This document shows positions 16,516 through 24,226 of a DNA stretch of 37,368 nt, in pieces. The notes under the pieces are model-generated. The model did no database searches, had not been told where the DNA came from, and saw nothing but the letters and a program-made list of their open reading frames with translations. The first letter of the stretch is position 1. The number at the start of each line of letters is the position of its first letter. The DNA is taken from NCBI GenBank assembly GCA_937942145.1, contig CALDFV010000305.1, positions 1 to 37,368 on the forward strand, read 5' to 3'. This stretch comes from an uncultured Opitutaceae bacterium. GTDB lineage: Bacteria; Verrucomicrobiota; Verrucomicrobiia; Opitutales; Opitutaceae. Both the position numbers and the translations under genes were made by a program.

Positions 16516-17826
16516 ATGATACGCACATTTTCCCTCACTGCTTTCCTCGTATTCTTTCAGGGAGCATATCTTTTTTCCCAAAATATTGTTCCCCAAATTT
16601 CCAATACGGCTCGATTGGTTGTTCATGCCCAGGCGGGCGGCTATCTGAGCCCGCAAATAAAGCTGGGTATCGACGTCCTGGCCGACCAAAACTTTTTCCC
16701 GCTGCTTGGGAAGCGAGTCGGGCTACTCACCCACCCAGCTGGCGTCAACCGACTGGGGATCTCCACCGTGCGGATCCTCCACCAAAACAAGTCCGTCAAT
16801 CTCGTGGCGCTATTCGGACCGGAACACGGAATTTATGGGAATGAAAAGGCAAACGAGCCCATTGACAACGCGATCGATCCCAGAACCGGACTCCCCGTTT
16901 ACTCCTTGTACGGCAAATACCGCAAACCTACGCCACAGATGCTCTCGGGCCTCGACGTCCTAGTGATCGATCTTCAGGATATTGGGACCCGCTCCTACAC
17001 TTTTATCAGCTGCATGAAGCTGGCCCTTGAGGCGGCGTTCGAGAACCGTGTCGAGGTCATTATTCTTGACCGTCCAAACCCTCTCGGGGGCATTAAGGTC
17101 GATGGACCACCGATGGACACTCCCTGGAAAAGCTATGTTGGCGCATTTAATGTTCCCTATGTTCATGGTCTGACGATCGGGGAACTTGCCCGGATGGCCG
17201 TTTCTAAACCCGGTGTTCTCGATATACCGGACTCGACCCGCAGGGCGGGCAAATTGACAGTAGTGACCATGGATGGATGGCGACGCTACATGAGCTGGCC
17301 AAGCCTTGGGCTCAAGTGGATCGCCCCTTCACCCAATATTCCTGATTTTCCCGCAGCCGTTGGATACGCAATGACCGGACTCGGCGCGCAAATTGGTAAT
17401 TTCAAACACGGAATCGGGAGCGAATACCCGTTCCGAATCCTGACCCATGCAAACGCATCGCTCGATCAGCTCGAAGCAGAGCTCAAACGCAGATCGATTC
17501 CTGGCCTCTCCTTTGAGCGCAAGTCGTTTCAGAATGGGGCCAATACCGGATTGTACGTCAAAGTTGAAGATTGGAGCGCCTGGAATCCTACCGAGCTTAG
17601 TTTTCACATGATGCAAATCACTGCCCAATTCGATTTTCCAAACCCGTTTGCGAGCGCCACTAGCAATCAAGGCGATTTGTTCAACAAACACGTAGGGTCT
17701 TCCAGTTGGTGGCGTGAAATCACGCAAAAGGGAGCGAACGCAAATCGCACGGGGTTTGTTGTCGCCTGGCAGCGCCAAGCGAGACAATTTCAGATCCAAA
17801 GTCGCAACTACTGGCTGTACGAATAG
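16516..17826 (+). CDS. Secreted exo-beta-N-acetylmuramidase, NamZ-like (DUF1343, GH171)
   Basis: DUF1343 proteins include NamZ of Bacillus subtilis, which releases MurNAc from the non-reducing end of peptidoglycan fragments. A signal peptide covers about residues 1-22. The domain shows GKRVGLLTHPAGVNRLG, ALFGPEHGIYGNEKA (with the conserved Glu/His), DPRTGLPVYSLYGKYRKP, LDVLVIDLQDIGTRSYTFISCM, ILDRPNPLGG and VPYVHGLTIGELA. The C-terminal half has the fold-specific WIAPSPNIPD and GHGIGSEYPF-like text (here KHGIGSEYPFRI). Length 436 is normal for a secreted member. It suggests recycling of, or feeding on, peptidoglycan. Assignment to the family is firm; the exact activity is inferred. Confidence 0.88.
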   Translation: MIRTFSLTAFLVFFQGAYLFSQNIVPQISNTARLVVHAQAGGYLSPQIKLGIDVLADQNFFPLLGKRVGLLTHPAGVNRLGISTVRILHQNKSVNLVALFGPEHGIYGNEKANEPIDNAIDPRTGLPVYSLYGKYRKPTPQMLSGLDVLVIDLQDIGTRSYTFISCMKLALEAAFENRVEVIILDRPNPLGGIKVDGPPMDTPWKSYVGAFNVPYVHGLTIGELARMAVSKPGVLDIPDSTRRAGKLTVVTMDGWRRYMSWPSLGLKWIAPSPNIPDFPAAVGYAMTGLGAQIGNFKHGIGSEYPFRILTHANASLDQLEAELKRRSIPGLSFERKSFQNGANTGLYVKVEDWSAWNPTELSFHMMQITAQFDFPNPFASATSNQGDLFNKHVGSSSWWREITQKGANANRTGFVVAWQRQARQFQIQSRNYWLYE

Positions 17827-18039
17827 CCGGTTTGCTTCCTTCAAATGTTGCGGCTCGTCGCGTATCCAGTCTGCTCCCACATCACCTAAGAGGTGAGCTG
17901 GCATTATTCGCGAGTCTTCATTCGAATCTCCAGTTTAGGTCGAGCTGACATTTCTCATTGATTACGCGATAGGATTCCGTCAGAAAAACCGTCCACTTCA
18001 TTATTACAACCAACAATCCCAACCCAAATAACACGCGCT

Positions 18040-19083
18040 ATGTCTCGCCCCGTTACACTATTCACCGGCCAATGGGCCGATCTTTCTATCACAGAGCTCG
18101 CTCCGCTGGCCAAAGAGATGGGCTACGATGGCTTGGAACTCGCCTGCTGGGGAGACCATTTCGACGTAGACCAGGCAGCTCGCAGCAAGAAATACTGTAA
18201 GGAAAAATGGGAATTGCTCACGGACAATGGACTGACTTGCTTTTCAATCTCCAACCACCTCGTCGGCCAGGCAATCTGCGACAACATCGATGAGCGCCAC
18301 AAGTCAATCCTTCCTCCCGATGTTTGGGGGGACGGTAAACCGGAGGGTGTTCGCCGCCGCGCGGCAAGGAAGATGATTAAGACGGCAAAGGCCTGCCGCA
18401 ATTTTTTCGATCTAAAACCAGGGAGAAAGAAAAAGGACGATTTCCCAGCGGTAGTGAATGGCTTTACCGGTTCCTCCATCTGGCACGCTCTTTACGCATT
18501 TCCACCCACGGATCAGGCGTTCCTCGAGAAAGGTTTCCAGGATTTCGCCAACCGGTTCATTCCGATCTTGGATGAATTTGACAAAGTAAACGTCAATTTT
18601 GGACTGGAGGTGCATCCCACCGAAATCGCTTTCGACATCGCATCCGCCGCTCGAGCGATCAAATCGCTGAAAGGGCACAAGCGATTTGGCTTCAACTACG
18701 ATCCGTCGCATTTGGGTTATCAGGGAGTGGACTATGTAAAGTTCATACGCGAATTCGGAGACCGTATCTATCACGTCCACATGAAGGACGTTTGGTGGGG
18801 CCACGGGAATGGCGACGTGGGGGTATTCGGCGGGCATACGGATTTTGGCGATGCGCGGCGATATTGGGATTTCCGGTCATTGGGTCATGGCGACATCGCG
18901 TTTGAGGACATCATCGTTGCCTTGAACGACGTCAACTATCGAGGTCCCCTTTCAGTTGAATGGGAAGATATCCGTATGGACCGAGTTCATGGCGGAGCGG
19001 AAGCAGCATCATTTGTCAAATCCGTAGATTTTCCCTCAAGCTCTGTCGCCTTCGACTCCGCTTTCGACAAGAAAAACCAGTAG
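18040..19083 (+). CDS. Xylose isomerase-like TIM-barrel sugar isomerase/epimerase
   Basis: A 347-residue AP_endonuc_2-type TIM barrel. The N-terminus reads [37 protein letters not shown], the usual first strands. Likely metal ligands are Glu in [14 protein letters not shown], Asp in [12 protein letters not shown], His in [14 protein letters not shown] and Glu in [12 protein letters not shown]. Relatives isomerise or epimerise sugars, keto-sugars or inositols. It is the first gene of a three-gene operon with two Gfo/Idh/MocA dehydrogenases (gap 24 bases to the next). The pairing suggests oxidation, isomerisation and reduction of one sugar-like substrate; the substrate is unknown. Confidence 0.87.
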   Translation: MSRPVTLFTGQWADLSITELAPLAKEMGYDGLELACWGDHFDVDQAARSKKYCKEKWELLTDNGLTCFSISNHLVGQAICDNIDERHKSILPPDVWGDGKPEGVRRRAARKMIKTAKACRNFFDLKPGRKKKDDFPAVVNGFTGSSIWHALYAFPPTDQAFLEKGFQDFANRFIPILDEFDKVNVNFGLEVHPTEIAFDIASAARAIKSLKGHKRFGFNYDPSHLGYQGVDYVKFIREFGDRIYHVHMKDVWWGHGNGDVGVFGGHTDFGDARRYWDFRSLGHGDIAFEDIIVALNDVNYRGPLSVEWEDIRMDRVHGGAEAASFVKSVDFPSSSVAFDSAFDKKNQ

Positions 19084-19107
19084 CGCGAAACATTTAACCA
19101 TAATTAT

Positions 19108-20190
19108 ATGAGCACTAAAGTAGCCATCATTGGCGCGGGCGGAATGGCCCAGTACCACATCGCAGGTTTTCGCCAGGCGGGAGCTGAAATCGTAGCAATC
19201 GCGGATCTTAACGAGGATGCGGCAAAAGCCACTGCTTCGCAATATGGAGTCGGGCAGACTTTCGGATCCATCGAAACGATGTTTGAAACTCTCACAGATC
19301 TTGACGCCGTTTCGATCATTGTTCCAAACAAGTTTCATGCCCCGCTCGCCATACAGGCGCTTGAGGCAGGCAAGCACGTATTTTGCGAGAAGCCACCCGC
19401 TCTCAATGCGCCTGATGTTGAAAAGATGAAGGAGGCCGCAGAATCAGCCGGAAAGCACCTCATGTTCAACTTTAACAATCGGGCAAGGCCAGAGTCCTTT
19501 GCCATGATGGACTACGTTGCCGACGGCACGATTGGTAAGATCAACTCCGCCCAGGCAAAGTGGATTCGACGGACTGGGATCCCTGGATTTGGAGGTTGGT
19601 TCACCAACAAAAGCCTCTCAGGTGGGGGACCACTCATAGACCTTCTACACATGGTCGATTTGTCCATGCACTTGATGGGCTATCCAGAGCCTGAATACGT
19701 TATGGGCAAAACCTTTTCTGACTTTATCACCGATAAAGGCTTCAAAGGACCCTGGGGAATTCCAGACAATGCGGAAGGTGTCAATGACGTTGAAGCTGCC
19801 GCTCATGGATTCGTAACTTTCAAAACCGGCCAGGTACTCAGTCTCCAGGTTTCCTGGGCAGAGCTCGTCAAACGCGAGGAGGTCTCAGTCGTCTTCCAAG
19901 GCGTCGGGGCTGGAGGGAAAATCGAACGACTCTTCGGTTCCGACGGACTGGACGAAACCTGCATCGACAGTTGCGAGCTTTACGTACAGGAAAATGGCAA
20001 TTCGGTCAATCGGGACATCCTCGTAGAAGCGTGTGAGGACATGGGGCGGTCCCGTTCCGCCGCAAATTTCATTCTGTCCATCGAAGGCAAGGAAAAGCCG
20101 CTGAACACTCCAGACCAAGCGGTTTCCCTAATGAAAATCATCGACGCCATCTACGAGTCGGCCCATTCGGGCAAGCCCGTAGCCTGCTAA
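19108..20190 (+). CDS. Gfo/Idh/MocA-family oxidoreductase (first)
   Basis: NAD(P)-dependent sugar or cyclitol dehydrogenase, 360 residues. The Rossmann fold opens with KVAIIGAGGMAQYHIAGF and continues AIADLNED. The family motif VFCEKPPALN has the conserved EKP Lys (normally EKPLA). The C-terminal alpha/beta domain contains GFGGWFTNKSLSGGGPLIDLLHMVDL, with the conserved Gly-Gly-Pro-Asp-His-type active site (Asp and His visible). It sits between the TIM-barrel isomerase and a second dehydrogenase, with 24- and 19-base gaps. Substrate not predictable from sequence alone. Confidence 0.9.
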   Translation: MSTKVAIIGAGGMAQYHIAGFRQAGAEIVAIADLNEDAAKATASQYGVGQTFGSIETMFETLTDLDAVSIIVPNKFHAPLAIQALEAGKHVFCEKPPALNAPDVEKMKEAAESAGKHLMFNFNNRARPESFAMMDYVADGTIGKINSAQAKWIRRTGIPGFGGWFTNKSLSGGGPLIDLLHMVDLSMHLMGYPEPEYVMGKTFSDFITDKGFKGPWGIPDNAEGVNDVEAAAHGFVTFKTGQVLSLQVSWAELVKREEVSVVFQGVGAGGKIERLFGSDGLDETCIDSCELYVQENGNSVNRDILVEACEDMGRSRSAANFILSIEGKEKPLNTPDQAVSLMKIIDAIYESAHSGKPVAC

Positions 20191-20209
20191 CCTCAAAACA
20201 TCACTACTC

Positions 20210-21367
20210 ATGAATCGAAAATTGAAAATGGGAATGGTCGGGGGTGGCCGTGGCGCTTTCATCGGAGCTGTTCACCGCATGGCCGCCAATCTCGACGGGA
20301 AAATCGAACTCGTAGCCGGAGCGTTCTCATCCGATCCGAAAAAGTCCAAGCTTTCTGGAAAGGACTTCTTCCTAGACCCCTCTAGAGTATATGGATCCTA
20401 CCAGGAAATGGCCAAAAAGGAATCCGAGCTTCCCGTAGGCGAACGTATCGATTTTGTCAGTATCGTCGTCCAAAATCACCTACACCATGCCGTAGCAAAG
20501 CATTTTCTTGAAGCCGGATTCAATGTCATTTGCGACAAGCCCCTCGCATACGACCTTAAAGAAGCCCGTGATTTGCGGCGCATTGTCAAAAAATCGGGCA
20601 AGGTATTCGCTCTTACCCATAACTACACAGGGTACCCCATGGTCAAGGAAGCTCGAGACTTTGCCAGAAAAGGAAAACTTGGTCGTATCCTAAAAGTGGT
20701 CACAGAATATCCTCAAGGTTATGCTGTGGGTGACATAGAAAACAAGAACGATGGGAAAATCGCCTCTTGGAGAACGGATCCTAAGATCGCCGGCATCTCA
20801 AATTGCATTGGAGATATTGGTACTCATGCCGACAACCTAGGGGCCTACATCACTGGTCTGGAGATCGAGGAAATGTGTGCCGAACTAACGGCTTTTATTC
20901 CGGGTCGGACACTTGATGACGATGGTAACATTCTCATTAGATACAAAGGCGGTGCGAAAGGCCTCCTCTACGCATCGCAAATCTCTAACGGTGACGAAAA
21001 CAATCTGAATATCCGAATCTACGGCACCAAGGCTTCTTTGGAATGGCATCAAGAGGATCCAAATGAGCTGATTATAAAGTATCATGACAAACCTCGGCAG
21101 ATTCTACGCCGAGGGAATGGATACGTCTGTAACGCAGCGGAAACCAATACCCGCACTCCCTTTGGACACCCGGAGGGCTTTATTGAAGCCTTCGCTAATG
21201 TCTATCTGGCAGCGGCAAAGTCTATCGCCGCAGAAGTGGCCGGTAAAAAGCTACCGAAAAACCCCGACTTTCCGACTGTCGAAGACGGCATTCGAGGTAT
21301 GGCGTTTATCGCAACCGCAGTTAAGAGCTCCAACAGCAAATCCAAGTGGACTAAGATGCTGAAATAG
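20210..21367 (+). CDS. Gfo/Idh/MocA-family oxidoreductase (second)
   Basis: 385-residue dehydrogenase, clearly a different subfamily from its neighbour. The dinucleotide site is [19 protein letters not shown], with a longer segment after it ([20 protein letters not shown]). The catalytic-Lys motif is [12 protein letters not shown] and the active site includes [22 protein letters not shown] (Asp, His). It resembles the longer Gfo/Idh group with inositol or keto-sugar dehydrogenases, but identification of substrate is not possible. Last gene of the operon; a strong terminator follows 20 bases after the stop. Confidence 0.9.
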   Translation: MNRKLKMGMVGGGRGAFIGAVHRMAANLDGKIELVAGAFSSDPKKSKLSGKDFFLDPSRVYGSYQEMAKKESELPVGERIDFVSIVVQNHLHHAVAKHFLEAGFNVICDKPLAYDLKEARDLRRIVKKSGKVFALTHNYTGYPMVKEARDFARKGKLGRILKVVTEYPQGYAVGDIENKNDGKIASWRTDPKIAGISNCIGDIGTHADNLGAYITGLEIEEMCAELTAFIPGRTLDDDGNILIRYKGGAKGLLYASQISNGDENNLNIRIYGTKASLEWHQEDPNELIIKYHDKPRQILRRGNGYVCNAAETNTRTPFGHPEGFIEAFANVYLAAAKSIAAEVAGKKLPKNPDFPTVEDGIRGMAFIATAVKSSNSKSKWTKMLK

Positions 21368-21387
21368 GGGTCTCCCAAAACTTTACG

Positions 21388-21420
21388 AAAAGGCCAATCC
21401 GTGAGGGTTGGCCTTTTTCT
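21388..21420. terminator. Bidirectional intrinsic terminator
   Basis: AAAAGGCCAATCC-gtga-GGGTTGGCCTTTTT forms a long stem (with one T-G pair on the + strand) flanked by A-run and T-run, so it can act on both strands. It lies between the convergent second dehydrogenase and the LysR regulator. Confidence 0.9.
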
Positions 21421-21431
21421 TTGATTTTAAA

Positions 21432-22322
21432 TCACCCTTTTCCATCAACAAATTCACGGACAACATCGAGAAAACCACGTGCGCCAGAGGATAAATATCG
21501 ACGCTCGTGGGTGAGCGCAAAGAGCAGACGAGACATCTTAAGCGATTTCATTGACTTGAAAACCACATCGTAGGGCGAAATCGACTCACGAGCCATTTCT
21601 GGCAAGATCGCTAAACCGAGACCACTGTGCACTAGGGCGACTGCCGTGCTCACCTGCGAACAGTAAGCCGCGGTTTTTGGCTCGAAGTCGTTTCTTTCGA
21701 AAAACTCCAAAACCTTTTCCCCTAGAGCAGAAGATTCACCCAAAACGATCAACGGCTCGTCTTTGAAGTCCTCGATGGAAATATCCTCTTTATTCGCCAA
21801 AACATGCCCTCGAGGAACGACGAGGTTGAGTCTTTCTTGGATAATGGGCTCCGCATCTACCTGTGAAACGCCACCGGAATAGGAAGAGATTACCACATCA
21901 AGGTTCCCGCTAACTAGATTCTCCAAGAGCGCCCGCCTTAGGTTTTCATCTATCCGAATCCGCAGTTCAGGGAATCGTTCGCAACAGGTTTTGAGCACAG
22001 GGGGCAACAGAAATGGGGCTACGGTTGGAGTTACTCCAATACGAAGACTCCCCTTGACGTCATTCGCGCTTTCACGGATTTCCCGGACTGCGTTATCCGC
22101 CTCCATTAGAATCGAGCGGGCCCGCTTCTCGAACTGCTTTCCCGCTGAGGTTAGCTCCACTCGCCTTCCCAGGCGATTGAAGAGGCGGTTCCCTAATTCA
22201 TCCTCCAGCTTAATGATCTGAGCGCTCAGCGATGGCTGGGACACAAAGGACTTTTCAGCCGCACGAGTGAAGTTTCGCTCCTCTGATATGGCTAGAAAAT
22301 ACCTGAGTTGATGCATTTCCAT
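21432..22322 (-). CDS. LysR-family regulator, OxyR-like fold without redox cysteines
   Basis: A 296-residue LysR-type regulator. The winged helix-turn-helix is at residues 1-60 (MHQLRYFLAISEERNFTRAAE, SQPSLSAQIIKLEDELGNRLF), followed by a linker helix and a periplasmic-binding-like effector domain (SLRIGVTPTVAPFLLPPVL onward). The effector domain resembles the OxyR/CynR branch. Where E. coli OxyR has Cys199 and Cys208, the aligned segment GESSALGEKVLEFF has Ser/Ala and Phe, so the known peroxide disulfide cannot form. Cysteines are at 113, 114 and 221. The ATG at 22322 overlaps the end of a 9-bp inverted repeat, suggesting autorepression. It is divergent from a 66-residue membrane protein, its likely target, and converges on the sugar operon. 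Confidence 0.9.
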   Translation of the reverse strand: MEMHQLRYFLAISEERNFTRAAEKSFVSQPSLSAQIIKLEDELGNRLFNRLGRRVELTSAGKQFEKRARSILMEADNAVREIRESANDVKGSLRIGVTPTVAPFLLPPVLKTCCERFPELRIRIDENLRRALLENLVSGNLDVVISSYSGGVSQVDAEPIIQERLNLVVPRGHVLANKEDISIEDFKDEPLIVLGESSALGEKVLEFFERNDFEPKTAAYCSQVSTAVALVHSGLGLAILPEMARESISPYDVVFKSMKSLKMSRLLFALTHERRYLSSGARGFLDVVREFVDGKG

Positions 22323-22357
22323 AGTTTTAAACTATGGATAGTATAAGTTATAAGTAT
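22321..22357. promoter_or_regulatory. OxyR-type tandem LysR operator
   Basis: The E. coli OxyR consensus is ATAGNTNNNANCTAT, spaced by seven bases from a second copy. Here ATAGTTTTAAACTAT (22321-22335) matches every fixed base, then seven bases, then ATAAGTTATAAGTAT (22343-22357) matches all but two. The first copy extends to CCATAGTTT-T-AAACTATGG (22319-22337) and covers the regulator's start codon. The second copy reaches the -35 area of the divergent gene. Confidence 0.75.
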
Positions 22358-22364
22358 TTCAAGT

Positions 22365-22370
22365 TATAAT
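22365..22370 (+). promoter_or_regulatory. -10 box of the divergent small gene
   Basis: A perfect TATAAT lies eight bases after the tandem operator. No good -35 hexamer is present 16-18 bases upstream, where the second operator half sits instead, as expected for a promoter that needs an activator. The predicted RNA start is near 22377, about 40 bases before the ATG at 22416. Confidence 0.6.
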
Positions 22371-22415
22371 GAAAGTGTGCGATACTCCACTCGTCAGCCA
22401 AAACTGACCAAAAAA

Positions 22416-22616
22416 ATGAACACACAAACCAAGAGTAACATAATCGCTTCAACTATCCTGGCTCTAGTGCCATTTGGGCTTTTCGGGTTTCAAATGCCCG
22501 CTGGAGAGCTCATCGCGGGAGTTGCAATCACTGCAGCCCTCGTTGGTCTCGGAGTTATGGATCTCAAGCAGGGAGCTTATTCTAGCTTCAAGCGGGGACC
22601 GCGGTCGCGGGCCTAA
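22416..22616 (+). CDS. Small membrane protein, putative LysR target
   Basis: 66 residues from the ATG at 22416; a GTG at 22377 would add 13 residues but coincides with the predicted RNA start. Two hydrophobic stretches are visible, about residues 9-27 (IIASTILALVPFGLFGFQM) and 31-48 (LIAGVAITAALVGLGVMD), followed by a basic tail (SSFKRGPRSRA). I do not recognise a named family. It is divergent from the LysR gene with the tandem operator between them, so regulation by that protein is likely. A terminator-like hairpin lies 148 bases downstream. Confidence 0.65.
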   Translation: MNTQTKSNIIASTILALVPFGLFGFQMPAGELIAGVAITAALVGLGVMDLKQGAYSSFKRGPRSRA

Positions 22617-22696
22617 GGAGAATTCTATCGATCCTAGATTTTTGAATGGGATCATAGAACCATGAAACGGTTATTCTGAAACAGAAAACAAACCGG

Positions 22697-22719
22697 CGGT
22701 CGTTCCGAAAGGGCGACCG
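22697..22719. repeat. Inverted repeat downstream of the small membrane protein
   Basis: CGGTCG and CGACCG are inverted around an eleven-base spacer. It lies in the 3' region of the small-gene transcript, ahead of the terminator. It may form an mRNA hairpin; no function is evident. Confidence 0.3.
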
Positions 22720-22763
22720 TCGCGAAATCGACGCCAAAAGGGAGGAGTCACGTTCCAAAGACG

Positions 22764-22794
22764 AAGCCATCTATCAAAAGTAGATGGCTTTTAC
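22764..22794 (+). terminator. Intrinsic terminator after the small membrane protein
   Basis: AAGCCATCTA-tcaaaag-TAGATGGCTT is a perfect 10-bp stem followed by TT, giving a four-T run with the stem end. It lies between convergent genes. The T-run is better on the + strand. Confidence 0.75.
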
Positions 22795-22840
22795 ATGACG
22801 TGGGACCAGCAAAAGACATCGAAGAGGACCCTGACTGGAC

Positions 22841-24070
22841 CTATTGAATGAGGTTCGCGGTTCTTAGAGCTTTCGTGAAAGCAGATCGATAGAACAGGAA
22901 ATTGAGAAGCGCCATCAGCGGCACTGCGACAATTCCGCCAAACGAAACTTGCAGCAGCACTAAAGCCAAGAGAACGACCCGTAATAACCACTTCGTTAGA
23001 AAACTCTGCCCAAAGGTCAGATAGCGACGAAACGGAGCGACCAATCTCAACCGATAATAAATTACCCCAGCAATCAGACCCAGAACAGGGACAATTCCAA
23101 GAAGGGCGCTAACTAAAAGCGTTTTGGGCAGTTTCTCCGATACAGAACTTATGTACGCTTGGGTTAGCGATGGATCAGAGAAAGCAGTTACTCCATCCGC
23201 CTCGCATTTTAGATCTACTCCTTTGCCCTCGAAGCGCTCCCCGGAGCGGGGAGATCTCTTGAGTCGCAACAATCGGAGCTGTTGCGCCTGGATTGAGGTC
23301 TCTTTTTCCGGCTTTATACCTCCTAGAAACCCGATAATATTGGGGCTTTCTACGCTCGTTCCGCAGTGATGACATTCGGTCGCGAACGAGTGTATTTTCT
23401 CTCCGCACTTTCCACAGGGCACCTTGCTATCTTCCAGTCTGCTTTCATGATACATGCGGAGCAATTGAAGTGCCCCAAAGAAAGCCAGAATAACGATAAA
23501 AGCCGCTAACGGCGCGTAGAAGAGGTAGCGAATACCGAAAACGACGACGAAATCCTCTACCCAACTGAGAAAGCCGCGAATCTTCACCGTGTCGTCGGGA
23601 TCGGCTTCAGTCAGAACACCAAATACGCTCCCTCTCAAAGTGGCCCCCACATACGTAGCCCCTGCAGATAGGAATGCAGGAATCATCTCGAGGATTCCCG
23701 CTTGCTGTAGCACGCTTCCCGCGAAATCCGCGTCTGCGGTATTCATTACCCCCAGAGTCGTTAGGCCTGACAAGCCGGTTTTCGCATAAACAGAGAAATC
23801 GTCCATCAGTTCTCTCGCCTCAGGTGACTTGTCTGCCACGAATTCCAGGACGGATAGCGCGCCCAGCGCGGTAATCATACCTCCACTCGTAAACCAAGTC
23901 GGGTGATTGCTCGCCTTCTGTGCCATTTCGGCAAGGAATTCTATGTTGTTCAGAAATGGCCACGAGTGGCCGTATTTCATGAAAAGGGCGGTCACAAACG
24001 CCGGTAAGAATATTCGTGACGAGAACAATCCAGACAGTCCGAGCGAATAAAGAAGGGAATTAAGGTTCAT
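22841..24070 (-). CDS. DUF4126 membrane protein with internal zinc ribbon
   Basis: 409 residues with three parts. The N-terminal about 215 residues are a DUF4126 membrane domain (LGLSGLFSSRIFLPAFVTALFMKYG, then SGLTTLGVMNTADADF and several helices ending LYAP-type text FYAPLAAFIVILAFFGALQLL). A zinc-ribbon-like knuckle follows at about 228-248 (CGKCGEKIHSFATECHHCG). A cytoplasmic stretch leads to a second hydrophobic region with three or four helices (LLVSALLGIVPVLGLIAGVIYYRLRL onward) and ends SAFTKALRTANLIQ. Function is unknown; DUF4126 proteins are often described as possible transporters or channels. It is divergent from glmS. Confidence 0.78.
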   Translation of the reverse strand: MNLNSLLYSLGLSGLFSSRIFLPAFVTALFMKYGHSWPFLNNIEFLAEMAQKASNHPTWFTSGGMITALGALSVLEFVADKSPEARELMDDFSVYAKTGLSGLTTLGVMNTADADFAGSVLQQAGILEMIPAFLSAGATYVGATLRGSVFGVLTEADPDDTVKIRGFLSWVEDFVVVFGIRYLFYAPLAAFIVILAFFGALQLLRMYHESRLEDSKVPCGKCGEKIHSFATECHHCGTSVESPNIIGFLGGIKPEKETSIQAQQLRLLRLKRSPRSGERFEGKGVDLKCEADGVTAFSDPSLTQAYISSVSEKLPKTLLVSALLGIVPVLGLIAGVIYYRLRLVAPFRRYLTFGQSFLTKWLLRVVLLALVLLQVSFGGIVAVPLMALLNFLFYRSAFTKALRTANLIQ

Positions 24071-24117
24071 AAGAAGCGTGCCAGTCCGATTTAACGTTTT
24101 AATTCTCTGAGAAAAGA

Positions 24118-24160
24118 GCCTGCGATGGAACTGAATATTTAACTTTTATACACCGCAGGC
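24118..24160. repeat. Inverted repeat in the glmS divergent promoter region
   Basis: GCCTGCG and CGCAGGC are inverted with a 29-base AT-rich centre containing TTTATAC. The element is flanked by direct repeats of CTGAGAAAA (near 24107 and 24171). It sits between divergent glmS and the DUF4126 gene and could be an operator or a looping site. The glmS ribozyme core is not present. Confidence 0.35.
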
Positions 24161-24226
24161 ATTTCATGCACTGAGAAAAAACATCGAACGCATTTTTCCT
24201 ACTCAATAATAATCAATCTATAGAAT

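Noticed and set aside
17880-17896. TCACCT-AAG-AGGTGA hairpin after the DUF1343 gene as terminator
   Set aside because: The stem is only 6 bp with a three-base loop and no T-run follows.
17329-17904. 191-codon minus-strand frame
   Set aside because: It is antisense to the well-supported DUF1343 gene, whose motifs cover the same bases.
22660-22785. Charged minimal frame (LKQKTNRRSFRKGDRRE...) after the small membrane protein, vaguely like that protein's tail
   Set aside because: It has no ATG, GTG or TTG start and runs into the terminator; the resemblance is short and may be chance.
24161-24226. glmS ribozyme in the leader of glmS
   Set aside because: The 66 bases before the ATG are AT-rich, with no ribozyme core or pseudoknot sequence, and the element is mainly known from Gram-positive bacteria.
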